Assembly: GCA_903813345.2 (NCBI GenBank)
Contig: CAIIXF020000004.1
Location: forward strand, 27,405,985 to 27,469,984
Origin: Owenia fusiformis
Lineage: Eukaryota > Annelida > Polychaeta > Sabellida > Oweniidae
DNA: 64,000 nt
Direction of reading: 5' to 3'
Shown here: positions 10,247 through 25,200 of the stretch, one piece after another
Layout: every line of letters begins with the position of its first letter
How positions within the stretch are numbered: position 1 is the first letter of the stretch
Made by a program: the position numbers and the translations under genes
Notes under the pieces: generated by a model
Databases searched by the model: none
What the model was told of the DNA's origin: nothing
What the model saw: only the letters and a program-made list of their open reading frames with translations

Positions 10247-13200
10247 TTATGTATAGTTTATAAAAATACAAAATAGATAAATTACAAAATGGTTACTAAA
10301 TATTATTGATTTATAAGAAACTGCACTATTATAACGCTCCCAGTTATTGTCACTTAAAGCATATTTTATCAAAACTTCTTCCCCGATTTGTTCGATTCCC
10401 GCCCAGATTTCTTCTCCAGTCGGAATGATTTGATCAGCAGGAAGTAGGAACCCGTGGCGCCCACTATCTCGTAGTTCAATACCAAAGCTATAGGTGGCTC
10501 CACCTTTTTCCTTCATCCAGTCCGGGGATCCTCCCGAGTATGCATCTGAAAATCAATCCACCCCTTTCGATATTATTCCCAAAATTGCACAATTTTATAC
10601 GCCCCTTTTCATAAGTTTGGGAATATTTAATTTCATAGGACAACATATCAAAGCATCTCAATCGTTGAGCCTTAAGTTTTTCTTGCTAACTATAATGAGA
10701 AGTATTTTGAAATAAATATCTATGATTTTTTTTAATCGTTAAACAAAAACAGGCTTTGACAATTGATTCAAAAGGGGCTTCAGGTTGCCAGACTTATGAA
10801 GGGGAGTGTACCATAACGACACGTTTGCCAAATTTATGATGGGGAGTGTACCATAACGACACTTTTTCCAAACTTATGAAGGGGAGTGTACGATTACATA
10901 TTATAATCTAATAAATGATATAAATAAGAATTAATTGAAGCAAAACTCTGATTTGTTGATTTGGGTGACAAAGCTTCAATAACCAAATGAAAGTGATAAC
11001 ATTATGACAAAATCATTCCAACAATACAATTATTAGCAAAAGTTGCACTTTCCAAAGGTTTTGTAACACCTTAATCCCCATTTGATAATGTGTAAACAAT
11101 TAATAATGATGTTTTCTCTTAAATTAGACAAGGACATAAAGCTTGTATTCGCAAATGCAACCAACGGCTAGTGGCTACCGGATTAGTCTACTATTCTATG
11201 ACCAACTCATTTGAATATGAATGGAATAATTCATATTCAAATGACTTGGCCGTAAAATAGTAGGTTATTCCGGTAGCCGACAGGCTTTATGGCTATTAAT
11301 TTTGGTCCAATAATAGAGCTGATATTACCAATGGAAGCGTAACTTAATCGTATTCCACTGTGATATTTTTATGGTAAAATCAACTAATATTCTAATTTAA
11401 ATCACACTCACATAAAACATCTGGAGCTATTCCTACAGAATACGAAGTACCATGGACTGCTTCAATTGCATCTGTTGCTATATATGCTATTCTCTCCTGA
11501 AATAGTGTGTGGAGTATGTCTTCATAAATTTGTATTTAGGTATTAAAACGTGGCCCAGAATGAACTCATTTGTTAACTTGTATTGAACATGATCTTCCAT
11601 CGTCAATATAATATATTATGAATCATTTTTTGTATAAAAGTATGGCAAACAGATATATGGAAGTCTCCATTATATCAGAGTGTAAAAGATGGGAAATTCG
11701 TCGACTTCTGGTTGAGAGACTTTTTGAGGGGGTTGTATATCCTAAGATTACATATATAATAGATATAACAACGCGTGCATACATATATTTTCAGTTTACT
11801 AAAACACTGAGGGATAAGTACTAGCAATGGTTCGCATAAAATTCACTAAAGCTACATCTACACTACCCAAAATAACACAATCACCTATTATTCCACGGAT
11901 AACACTTACCGATTCACTATGATCAGGGGCTGTTGTTTTCGAATGAGACCATCTCATTAGGAACTTCTGTGTGTATGAGTGTAAAGTGATGTAAACCTGA
12001 AACACGCAGTCGCCAGTGAGTACAACCCCATTCAAATGTTTGGAAAACAATCTCGCACTTTATAGTTGAGGTAATGCTTCGATATTTGAACTATATCAGG
12101 CTTATACAAGGGTCGAAAAAAGTTTCTTTCCATTGGCTCTAGATTTTATAATAAGAGGAGTTGGATGCTCAAACTTTAACACGAGACAGAGGGCCGTTCT
12201 AAACTGATACAGTTCCAAGCAAACTAACTGCCCTGTCTCATGTTAAAGTTTTATCATAAAATCATAAAATCTAGAGCCAATGGTAAGAAACTTTTTGATC
12301 GACCCTTGTACGACACGGACACTCTGGATAATGATAATTTGTTCATATGCCTACCGTGCGTAGGCACCACAGTTCAACGATATCTTCCACCGGAAGGAAA
12401 GGTAAGTGCGATTTTAGTTTTACAGCTCGATAAGATAACTGATATGCGGTGATGCGGTAATGTTATGAGAGTTTATAATGGAGAGCTAACAAGAAGATGT
12501 CCAGTTACCGCAAATTGGAAACTAATATGACCGTTACCATATCATAAACCAATTACGTTCCCTTAGTGTTGGGAGATATCGTTGAACTGTGGCGTCCGCG
12601 CATGGTATATGAACAAATTATCATACTCCATAGTTCCGATGTCATATAAGCCTGATTTGGTTTAAATATCAAAGCATAACGTTAACTATAGTGTAGTTTA
12701 ATTCAATGAAAACTAAAAATATCGAAATCGACAATTACCGTTCGCCATCTTAGATGCGAAGGTTACGGCCGTTACCTTCGCTTGATACTGACCAGTGATA
12801 TTCTAAATCACATGCTGTATGGCTTTCACTTATACACAAATGCACACGAACCTTTAATGATTCTTGTATATTTTGAATCACTCTCTGTATGGCTTTCACT
12901 TCCAATTCTGAATCAGCATAGGGCCCTCTATAGTTTAAATTACAAGGTTCGCCCGAAGATGCGATGTCGAGTTCTCCCCAATGTGAACCCCAGTTACGGT
13001 TTAAGTCTACACCTCTACAGTCACTTCCATTTATTGTGGCACGGTTTTTTCTCCATAGACGATCCTTAAATATAAATAAATCATTGGTTTTCGGCCGATA
13101 TAAAGATTGCAGCAACGTGAAGAATAATTCTCTCTCTCAAAAAATGGAGGGAAAACCCCATGTTTCAATTGATAACATACCATTTCCTCCTTCGCGCACC

Positions 13201-16200
13201 TCCCTTTGTCAAAAACTTACCCTCCATCTTGATTTTCAAAGTTTTCAAATTGACCTAGTTTTAAACCAATCAACGATCGACTCGCTAAACCAATCAGCGA
13301 CGATGTCATCTCAATACAGATTTACATGATAAGCGTATGCCATCTTTGAACCCTGGTGTTTATCCCCATCTTCTCTCAAAAGAAGCACAAATTGATTGCT
13401 CTGCCCTCTTTATTAGAAAAATATTTCTAATTTGAAAAATATCATGCGGTTAATGCTCTCATTTATATTATAAATCTCATTTATAAAAAAACAAGCTGTG
13501 ATTTCTAGAGAGTGATATTCATTGAATGATCCTCGTAGAAACGTGATTGACTTACTTGTTCGTGTGAGTATACATAGCCATCAGGGTTAGCAATAGGTAG
13601 GATATACCAGTCTATGTAGTCAATAAAGTCGGTGATGGCAAAATCAGAATTATAGCCTTTTAAAAGCTGAAAAATATAGTAGGATCATTCATGATTATTT
13701 TTATTGCATAACTTGCATATAAAAATATATTGAACATTACTATAGAGGCTCTTGAAGTTTTAGATAATTATCTATAGAATTTTAATCATTAAAATGTAGT
13801 CTGTAGAAATAAATATATGTTTTATTGTGAAAGTAATATGACAGGGAGCATTTGCTCATATTAAGTCTTCGACAAAAACAATGTACTATTATTTTAAAAT
13901 ATATAGTCATTTTGAAGAGGATGTTAATTCACATAAAATGCTGAAAAATTAAATGAAAGTGATATTGAGTTTTATTACAAATTATGAGATGCAAAAGGTA
14001 TTCAACTCCAAAACTGGAAAATAATCCAACCTTGTCAATGATATATGTGACTGTGGCGGGAGAAATCCACTCTCTTGCGTGGATGGCGCCATCTATCCAG
14101 ACGATTGGCTTGAAGAATGGCTGTGGTTTCCCGATCTAAATGAAATGGTTTTAATTCATTTGTGATTGTACCATCAACAAAAAGGTAAAATGTGCTATAT
14201 TTTTTTTCAATTCACTTTATTTCAAATGTTTCAAATACAGTGTTTTACATTGACATGAAAAGACACCCCGAGGGGTGAATAAGTTCCATGTTTAACATAC
14301 AATATAGCAATTATTAAATTAACAGTCAGGTTATATGGAAACAAAAAAAATGACAAAGCATAAGATGCATCACAATAAAATACAAAAATATATAAATTAA
14401 GAATATTTTTATTATTCTCTTTTGACTTCTCCATTTGCTCAAAAATGAATAGCCCGTTTCGCGGCGTCCATATTTCTGATTTAAACTTTACAATAGAACT
14501 ATAATATCTTTCATTTAAACTTTTTATACTTTGTATCGGTTTAACAATCAATTGCATCAATTGCAGTGCGTTTTTACCCTTTTATAAGTAATGGCTGGAC
14601 TTTAAAAAATGCAAAAACACAGCCTGAAATAAAAACAATGTACACAATAATATATATATAGAGAGAGAGGATTGTTCACCTTGATCAGGGTCACCTGTCG
14701 TCCCTCCTCAGTTGTTCCAATGTCCCCCACTTGAGTGATATTGGGGTATCTCTTACTTAGCTCCAGCATCCAGTGGAGAGTCTGAAAATCACAAAGCACA
14801 ACGTACACTCCTATTCAAAAGTTTGGAGAGTCTGAAAATAACAAAGCACAATGTACACTCCCATTCAAAAGTTTGGAGAGTCTGAAAATAACAAAGCACA
14901 ATGTACACTCCCATTCAAAAGTTTGGAGAGTCTGAAAATAACAAAGCACAATGTACACTCCATTCCAAACGTTTGGAGAGTCTGAAAATAACAAAGCACA
15001 ATGTACACTCCCATTCAAAAGTTTGGAGAGTCTGAAAGTCACAAAGCACAATGTACACTCCATTCCAAAAGTTTGGAGAGTCTGAAAATAACAAAGCACA
15101 ATGTAAACTCCATTCCAAAAGTTTGGAGGGTCTGAAAACCACAAAGCACAATGTACACTCCATTCCAAAAGTTTGGAGAGTCTGAAAGTCACAAAGCACA
15201 ATGTACACTCCCCTCCAAACGTTTAGAGAGTCTGAAAACATGTTTCAAATTCACCTGAACATTTTTGGTGACAACTTGAAAACTGTAGATTCAAAATAAA
15301 ATCGATAATTCATATTATATAATTAGTTTTGTTTATTATTGAACTATCTACGTCGGTATTTGAAAACCAGCCGGTGAAAATTTGAACAAACGAAGGTTGT
15401 AACCAAGAGACGTACATGTAGTTGTGCCTGTTATCTCTAAAGCCCAGGGGCTTTACCTCCTCTTAATTACGACGTAAGAAATCAAAGTCTAGGTAGGTGT
15501 TTCCGTAAAGGATTTGCAGTAATTTGTCAAGCTCAATCGAGATAAATATGATAAGTCGAATTCATTTGACACAAATCTGTGTTCATATCGAGATTTCCAA
15601 TCTAATCAATATAACCTGAATATCGACGCACCCCTTTCATATGTTTTGATGAGATTGCATACATTAACCCGGAATAGTCTGACAACGGTAAAGTCAGATA
15701 CCGTTGTCACAAATGGCGGACATAACCGTCTCTTCAACTCACTCTTTAATCACTTGGTCCTGATTTTATCGTCGCTAATTATGTGCATGTATTAAGCTCT
15801 TGTGATGATGTATCATATGAAATCCCGATTTTGATCAAATTGGGTCGTGTCAGAATCGCCACATTATAGCGTCTTAGATATCGTCAATGACAGCGGAATC
15901 TGATTTTGAAATAATTAACAAAGACAACGGCATATCGCCATATAGTGTCCGGTGTCCCGTATCTCATTTTGATCAGTTAAATTAAAGACTTTATTTCGAT
16001 ATTTACAATGAGTAGAAAGACACTTTGATTGATTGTTGTTCCGAAGGAATTTATTCTAGGTGCTCTATTAAACATACATTTCATAAAAATCTAATTGAAG
16101 CGACGGTCATGTCCGCCATTTTTGACAACGGTATCTGACGTTACCGTTGTCAAACAACTCTGGTGTGATACATGTCAGTTGCCAAAATGTCAACTCATCT

Positions 16201-19200
16201 CGAATCTACTATATATACTGTGTTCCATAAGTGAATTAATCAATTGACCTTTCGATCTTCATAAGAATAAAATATAATTGCGTCCTGTTATATTTTTTGA
16301 GAATCGGAAAATCATAATACACTGCCAGACAGTGAAACATCTCTCCTTTCACTTTCATCAATTTTGCATTAAAATAATATCATTTTTTTATACGGAAGGA
16401 TATCAAGCTGATTAGATGTATTGTATTAAATACTATATGGAATATCACTGCTATTTGTGATATCTATATATACTTTAAAACAGAACATAAAGGCCACTAG
16501 CAGAAAGATAAATCATTTTGAGGTGAACCTTTGCTCAGTTTCTATAGTGCTCAGCTTAAAGCACTTTTGTTCACAGAACATAATCGGTTCATGTCATAAA
16601 AATCGCTTGCTCACCTCTTTAAGAGTTACGTGAAGATTCATTTTATGTAAATCAGTCAAGTTCAGTAACTAAGTCAACATTCGAAAATTAAAATCTCAAA
16701 AATCGTACTTCTTTGATTTCCAAAATAATTTGTGAGGTGGTGATAAAAGTACGTTAAGATATGCCACTCCTTGGCAGATTCCTTTGGGAACAAGATATTG
16801 AATAAAAAGCATATTCTTCTTATTTACTCACTGATACATGCCAACGAATGTTACATGAGTAAATATCTCTGTTTTAAATAATATTGCAAACGTTGTTATC
16901 TACAGGTGCCATTTTTATAATTGAACAACAAAAACATTTTGCATTATATGATGATATATTTTTAAATCTAGAGAAGCTATAAACTCAAACAAAATCTACC
17001 CGCTATTACTTTGATTGCACAAGACGAAATCTCCATTCCCGGGGAGCACTTTGTTAACACTTTGAAGGATTCTTGAAAAATCGTTCGAATTTTCACAAGA
17101 AGTTTCATGCATTTCATTGCCTTGTTTGAGCCTCAACTAAAATCATATTCAAATCCGATACCAGCATAATTATAAATTAAAATGAAACATTACACGTTAG
17201 ATGATAAACCGTTTCGAGCATTGATGATTTGAGTTAAACTGTGGATATATATATATTATGTAATTCGGCATGTATTCGGCAGTTAATGCACATATATGAT
17301 GTATGCATCAACGTGTGACCTAAATATCAATTCGTGACCATCATATTTGGCTTCCGAAAATTAAGTTGGAAGTTACAGTGGTAGGAGATTACCAAAAATG
17401 TCAATCACATCCAAATATCCAAACGAAGTCAAGAATTAACAATACACTTTTCGCGCATCTCGAACAAGGCAAGGTTCTGTGATCCAGCAATGTGTATTTC
17501 GAATGAAAAACTTTGTAATATCAACAATTTTCATTGAGTAGGAGATTACATTCAAAATTGCAACTTTCAAAATATTCGCTTCAACCAAGAATTGTAAGAA
17601 TTTGAAACATGTTGCTAATTTTTCAACCGCTCTTTGAGAAGGATGGATCCATTTGAAAACATGGATTTTCTTGATTATTCTTCAAAACTACCTTTGAAAT
17701 ATAAGTGTGTATGGTATTACAGTGTAAATTGACACGCCTTTGTTCGCTCCATATATCATGAAAAAAATAAATGCAGTACCATCTGTCAATATTCGAAAAC
17801 AGAAAGTTCATTCTAAATGTAAACAAACAAAAAATATTTATGGTTGGTTCATGATAAAAATGACAAACAACATACATCTTTTGAAGTAGGGGTAAACAGG
17901 GACATAGAGGAAATTCAGAAATGTAGGCCGTATCTTCAAGATTGCTTCACCAATATGTAACAGAACATCACAATTATCAGTTACAGGTTTGCTGATAGGT
18001 ATATTGAAAATAATAAACCAGATATTAACTTCAATTGTGGCACCATTCTCAGTAAATATTGATGAACATACGAATTTCGAATGTTGACTTACTTACTGAA
18101 TCTGACTGTAATGATTAAGACCATAGCTTCATCATCTTAATTACTATAGTGGCCATAAAATGTTAAGTAGTAAAATAAAGTCTTGATAGTGTAAGGGATC
18201 AAAACTTTTTGAACGACCTTAAAAATTTATCACTTCAAGAAATTCATTTTTGATGATTTCTTGGCTAACGATAATTAGCTAGTTATCATTTTGTAATTAT
18301 TTCATTTCACTTGCTGGTAAGCTTAGAAAAAGATAAGGTCATTAAAACCTTTCCTATAAACCCAAATTAATTTCACAAATCTCCACAATTACACGATATA
18401 TTCAGTCTCGAGCTCGTGCCTAAAAATACTACAATATACGTTTCCATCAAAACCTGCTTTCTTTTGGTTATTCAAGAAGCTGTGATATACTACATAGACT
18501 AAATCGATGATGACGTCATTGGATGTATTTTTCAAAATTAGCAATAAGTTAATACAAGAGGCCTAATTTTATTATATTTTTCATTTGGGCATATTGCAAA
18601 CTACAACCAATGACATCATCAATCAAGCCAATATTTTAAAATTGTAGATATGAGACTGTACGTTATACGTGTTAATGTATAGATTTGAGAAATCAATTGA
18701 ATGAGCCCAAGATAAGGTCATATGAGAGTTTCCTGGATAGTATGAATAAAACCAAATGTTTTTTAAAACAAAAGTATTGATCAGCGTACGTAAAGATACA
18801 TACGGAAGATGTTTCAAAGTGATTAGGGAGGTTAGGATTAACGTAAAAATATACGTGTATCGATCCCTATCCGGATGCGGATGCGTATAGGTATAATGCG
18901 TATTGTAAAATGAGTTTCAGATTAACGTAAAAGGCTACGAAATCGTATGTTACAATTTATGATAAAAATGACATCCTAATTATAGAATGCGTTGGCTCAT
19001 ACGGCATTTACCAGTACGTGTGACCTCCAAGAACTGCTATATACACTTTGAGAGATAGCGTAATATAGCTACTGTAGTGGGGAGGGGGTGTTGCTTATGG
19101 GCCCGCTAATGGGCTAGTGTCTTAAGGCGAAATGTTAAATTTCTAGCATGATCCAGCAATGAGAGTGACCAAATAGTGAAATTAAACAATTAAAACCACG

Positions 19201-22200
19201 AAAAAATGGCTGATTTCATACATTTACAAGAAGCAAAACTGATGTGAAAATTCAACAATTTCATGCATCATCATCACATGGCATCGTTTATCGCATTAAT
19301 GAGTGTTCAACCACTTAATTTCTATGCAGATCGAATGAGAAATGTTTGTTGCTACTATTTTAAAGTTTAATGAATGATATTTTATCTACAAATGACATAA
19401 CTGTTGGATAAAAGCATACGTTTTCGAATTACCTATCTTCGACCATTTATAGGTAATTACGTATCGCAAACCCTGTAACCTAAATAAAATACCGCTTAAT
19501 GCAATAACAAACTACGTATAGGTATGGTAAATGGGTTATTTACGCTTATCTTAACCTCCCCAATGACAGCCTGTGATTTGAACTTTCTTGTCAAGTTACC
19601 ATAACCTGTAATACAATTCTTTTATCAGCTTTAATCAAAGTAGTTATTTCCACTGATTAAACCTCGTTTAAAGAACTTACATATGTGTTTTTAAAAGTGT
19701 TTCTTGAACGTTGTTCTTTCGATGATAACATAGATATATAAATATTTCGATCGTACAATCAATAGCATATTGCACTTTTAGTGCGATAATAAAAACTACC
19801 AACCTCTCTATAGGTGGCGTATTTGCCAACTATCGTTTCGTCATCACGTTTATGTAGATCTCTTCTCTGACGTGTTTTCGACTTTTCCTTGTCAATTTCT
19901 CTATAAATTGAAACAAATGTGGTCACTAGTTTAATAAACCACCCGTAAAAATAATGCCTCGTATGGTGACCTTATCAATATTATTATTAAGGTTTTGAAT
20001 ATTTATATTGAAATTTAATTCGGGAGATTTGAAAAGCATACATAAAACTCACTGGATTTTTTGCTTTTTTGCCATCTATTGACAGTCCTAGAGGCCAATG
20101 ACCCTAAATTGTCCCGATTTCAAAATTTACCTCTGAACATCATTTATCAGAATACTTGAATGTATTTTCCACTGTTCCAATGCTTCTTGTACATCGTGTA
20201 GATTATCCGAGCCTATGCACAGGTCAATGACAGAGATAGGATCCCCGATACTCGCCCATCTATCAAGCTGAAAGAGAAATATTTTATAAAATGAAAACAA
20301 GACAAGGTATGTTACTTGTACATTGTGTAGATTATCCAAGCCTATGCACATGTCAATGGCAGAGATAGGATCCCCGATACTCGCCCATCTATCAAGCTGA
20401 AAGAAGTATTTTATAAAATGAAAACAAGACAAGGTATGTTACTTGTACATTGTGTAGATTATCCAAGCCTATGCACATGTCAATGACAGAGATAGGATCC
20501 CCGATACTCGCCCATCTATCAAGCTGAAAGAGAAATATTTTATAAAATGAAAACAAGACAAGGTATGTTACTTGTACATTGTGTAGATTATCCAAGCCTA
20601 TGCACATGTCAATGGCAGAGATAGGATCCCCGATACTCGCCCATCTATCAAGCTGAAAGAAGTATTTTATAAAATGAAAACAAAACAATGTATGCTGCTT
20701 GTACATCGTGTAGATTATCCAAGCCTATGGCAAAACTGCCCTAATTCACGTCACCATACTAGTCAATGGGCAAAAGGGCAAACGCCTGACTTTTTATCTC
20801 GAGTTATGGATTTATGTGGCCTCGCTGGCCTATCTGAGGTTCTAAAGCTATGTCTAAGCTACATCTTGACACTAAACTCAATAGGGGCCAATCATCTACT
20901 TTTTGAAATAATTGGTCAATTGTGACACTACCCCCTCTCTCTGCAGACACAAATTGAAATTCACAAAAATGAAGGCAAAATTAATACGCCACTTGACTCG
21001 AAATTTTCCTTCAGATAACCCAAATAAACGCATTTTCAGAAGAAATGGCATGTTGCCATTGCAAAAAGATTACAACTGTGCCTACATACTAGCTTACTGA
21101 CTCGTCATGATCACAATTGTGTTGGGACTACATTTATTTTTGAATACTACTTTTTTCTATTCAGCGGAAGTGACGTATTAGGGCATTTTGGCCTAATAGC
21201 CACATGGTTGGATGATTTCTGGCTTTAAATTGCGTTTTTCCAATTTACTAGAGTTTTTCAAGTAGTTTTGTGCAGTTTAAGAATATTCTGACAGCAATTA
21301 TGAAAAATATGGCTACTTCATTACCTCTGGGGTCATTTTTCCAAGAACCCAATGGTTTTCCTTTAAATTTGACTAGTTTTTCATTTACATCATGAAATCC
21401 ACTGCCTGATGGTGACATTTTTCAGTATCGTGTCAAGAAATTGAGTATTTTATTGCATATTGCGATTTTTAGCCAAAATCACTAAACCATGAACCAGAAA
21501 ATTGGACAAATTTGGCCCACTTTTTGGCAAAATCTTACTAGAATCATCACTTTTTCATACTTTATTCCAGTCAACAGCCTCCTGATTTGAAAAATGATGA
21601 CAAATTTGATCAGTTTTGACTCTGGCCTAGAGAATTGGGACTTTTGAGATATTTTTTAGCTCGAATGTAGTCATTCAGAGTGAACAAATACATCAAAAAT
21701 TGACACTTAACTCGCCAATTTCTGACTGCACCCCCGATATGTACCTTCTTTCTATACTGGAAACCATAAGATGGAAAATTCAATCTTTATGATAAATAGC
21801 AACTCGTTGGCTTCCCCATTTACGACAACAAATGACATTTAGGGGTCACTAAGGACAAAATTGTAGCCAAATATCGTCAAAATCAGTGGTTTTTGGGGTA
21901 AAAAGCGAAAACTGCTGATTCAGCAAAAACATTAAATTTGTTCATGAAAATTCCCCTTTTTGCCGTCGTCCAAAATATGTTTCACACTAATAAACTTCAA
22001 TTCTGGGCGATTCTGAGTAGTTTTAAAAAAATTTGGTCACTTTTACATGTGACTAATAGGCAAAACTGCCCTAATTCACGTCACCATACTAGTCAATGGG
22101 CAAAAGGGCAAACGCCTGACTTTTTATCTCGAGTTATGGATTTATGTGGCCTCGCTGGCCTATCTGAGGTTCTAAAGCTATGTCTAAGCTACATCTTGAC

Positions 22201-25200
22201 ACTAAACTCAATAGGGGCCAATCATCTACTTTTTGAAATAATTGGTCAATTGTGACACTACCCCCTCTCTCTGCAGACACAAATTGAAATTCACAAAAAT
22301 GAAGGCAAAATTAATACGCCACTTGACTCGAAATTTTCCTTCAGATAACCCAAATAAACGCATTTTCAGAAGAAATGGCATGTTGCCATTGCAAAAAGAT
22401 TACAACTGTGCCTACATACTAGCTTACTGACTCGTCATGATCACAATTGTGTTGGGACTACATTTATTTTTGAATACTACTTTTTTCTATTCAGCGGAAG
22501 TGACGTATTAGGGCATTTTGGCCTAATAGCCACATGGTTGGATGATTTCTGGCTTTAAATTGCGTTTTTCCAATTTACTAGAGTTTTTCAAGTAGTTTTG
22601 TGCAGTTTAAGAATATTCTGACAGCAATTATGAAAAATATGGCTACTTCATTACCTCTGGGGTCATTTTTCCAAGAACCCAATGGTTTTCCTTTAAATTT
22701 GACTAGTTTTTCATTTACATCATGAAATCCACTGCCTGATGGTGACATTTTTCAGTATCGTGTCAAGAAATTGAGTATTTTATTGCATATTGCGATTTTT
22801 AGCCAAAATCACTAAACCATGAACCAGAAAATTGGACAAATTTGGCCCACTTTTTGGCAAAATCTTACTAGAATCATCACTTTTTCATACTTTATTCCAG
22901 TCAACAGCCTCCTGATTTGAAAAATGATGACAAATTTGATCAGTTTTGACTCTGGCCTAGAGAATTGGGACTTTTGAGATATTTTTTAGCTCGAATGTAG
23001 TCATTCAGAGTGAACAAATACATCAAAAATTGACACTTAACTCGCCAATTTCTGACTGCACCCCCGATATGTACCTTCTTTCTATACTGGAAACCATAAG
23101 ATGGAAAATTCAATCTTTATGATAAATAGCAACTCGTTGGCTTCCCCATTTACGACAACAAATGACATTTAGGGGTCACTAAGGACAAAATTGTAGCCAA
23201 ATATCGTCAAAATCAGTGGTTTTTGGGGTAAAAAGCGAAAACTGCTGATTCAGCAAAAACATTAAATTTGTTCATGAAAATTCCCCTTTTTGCCGTCGTC
23301 CAAAATATGTTTCACACTAATAAACTTCAATTCTGGGCGATTCTGAGTAGTTTTAAAAAAATTTGGTCACTTTTACATGTGACTAATAGGCAAAACTGCC
23401 CTAATTCACGTCACCATACTAGTCAATGGGCAAAAGGGCAAACGCCTGACTTTTTATCTCGAGTTATGGATTTATGTGGCCTCGCTGGCCTATCTGAGGT
23501 TCTAAAGCTATGTCTAAGCTACATCTTGACACTAAACTCAATAGGGGCCAATCATCTACTTTTTGAAATAATTGGTCAATTGTGACACTACCCCCTCTCT
23601 CTGCAGACACAAATTGAAATTCACAAAAATGAAGGCAAAATTAATACGCCACTTGACTCGAAATTTTCCTTCAGATAACCCAAATAAACGCATTTTCAGA
23701 AGAAATGGCATGTTGCCATTGCAAAAAGATTACAACTGTGCCTACATACTAGCTTACTGACTCGTCATGATCACAATTGTGTTGGGACTACATTTATTTT
23801 TGAATACTACTTTTTTCTATTCAGCGGAAGTGACGTATTAGGGCATTTTGGCCTAATAGCCACATGGTTGGATGATTTCTGGCTTTAAATTGCGTTTTTC
23901 CAATTTACTAGAGTTTTTCAAGTAGTTTTGTGCAGTTTAAGAATATTCTGACAGCAATTATGAAAAATATGGCTACTTCATTACCTCTGGGGTCATTTTT
24001 CCAAGAACCCAATGGTTTTCCTTTAAATTTGACTAGTTTTTCATTTACATCATGAAATCCACTGCCTGATGGTGACATTTTTCAGTATCGTGTCAAGAAA
24101 TTGAGTATTTTATTGCATATTGCGATTTTTAGCCAAAATCACTAAACCATGAACCAGAAAATTGGACAAATTTGGCCCACTTTTTGGCAAAATCTTACTA
24201 GAATCATCACTTTTTCATACTTTATTCCAGTCAACAGCCTCCTGATTTGAAAAATGATGACAAATTTGATCAGTTTTGACTCTGGCCTAGAGAATTGGGA
24301 CTTTTGAGATATTTTTTAGCTCGAATGTAGTCATTCAGAGTGAACAAATACATCAAAAATTGACACTTAACTCGCCAATTTCTGACTGCACCCCCGATAT
24401 GTACCTTCTTTCTATACTGGAAACCATAAGATGGAAAATTCAATCTTTATGATAAATAGCAACTCGTTGGCTTCCCCATTTACGACAACAAATGACATTT
24501 AGGGGTCACTAAGGACAAAATTGTAGCCAAATATCGTCAAAATCAGTGGTTTTTGGGGTAAAAAGCGAAAACTGCTGATTCAGCAAAAACATTAAATTTG
24601 TTCATGAAAATTCCCCTTTTTGCCGTCGTCCAAAATATGTTTCACACTAATAAACTTCAATTCTGGGCGATTCTGAGTAGTTTTAAAAAAATTTGGTCAC
24701 TTTTACATGTGACTAATAGGCAAAACTGCCCTAATTCACGTCACCATACTAGTCAATGGGCAAAAGGGCAAACGCCTGACTTTTTATCTCGAGTTATGGA
24801 TTTATGTGGCCTCGCTGGCCTATCTGAGGTTCTAAAGCTATGTCTAAGCTACATCTTGACACTAAACTCAATAGGGGCCAATCATCTACTTTTTGAAATA
24901 ATTGGTCAATTGTGACACTACCCCCTCTCTCTGCAGACACAAATTGAAATTCACAAAAATGAAGGCAAAATTAATACGCCACTTGACTCGAAATTTTCCT
25001 TCAGATAACCCAAATAAACGCATTTTCAGAAGAAATGGCATGTTGCCATTGCAAAAAGATTACAACTGTGCCTACATACTAGCTTACTGACTCGTCATGA
25101 TCACAATTGTGTTGGGACTACATTTATTTTTGAATACTACTTTTTTCTATTCAGCGGAAGTGACGTATTAGGGCATTTTGGCCTAATAGCCACATGGTTG

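Noticed and set aside
14231-14560. 109-codon minus-strand frame
   Set aside because: It lies in a dispersed retroelement 3' end whose second copy (42160-42335) does not keep the frame.
14815-15241. Overlapping minus-strand frames of 108-128 codons
   Set aside because: A 50-bp satellite with no stop in some frames gives long repetitive peptides. It lies inside an intron.
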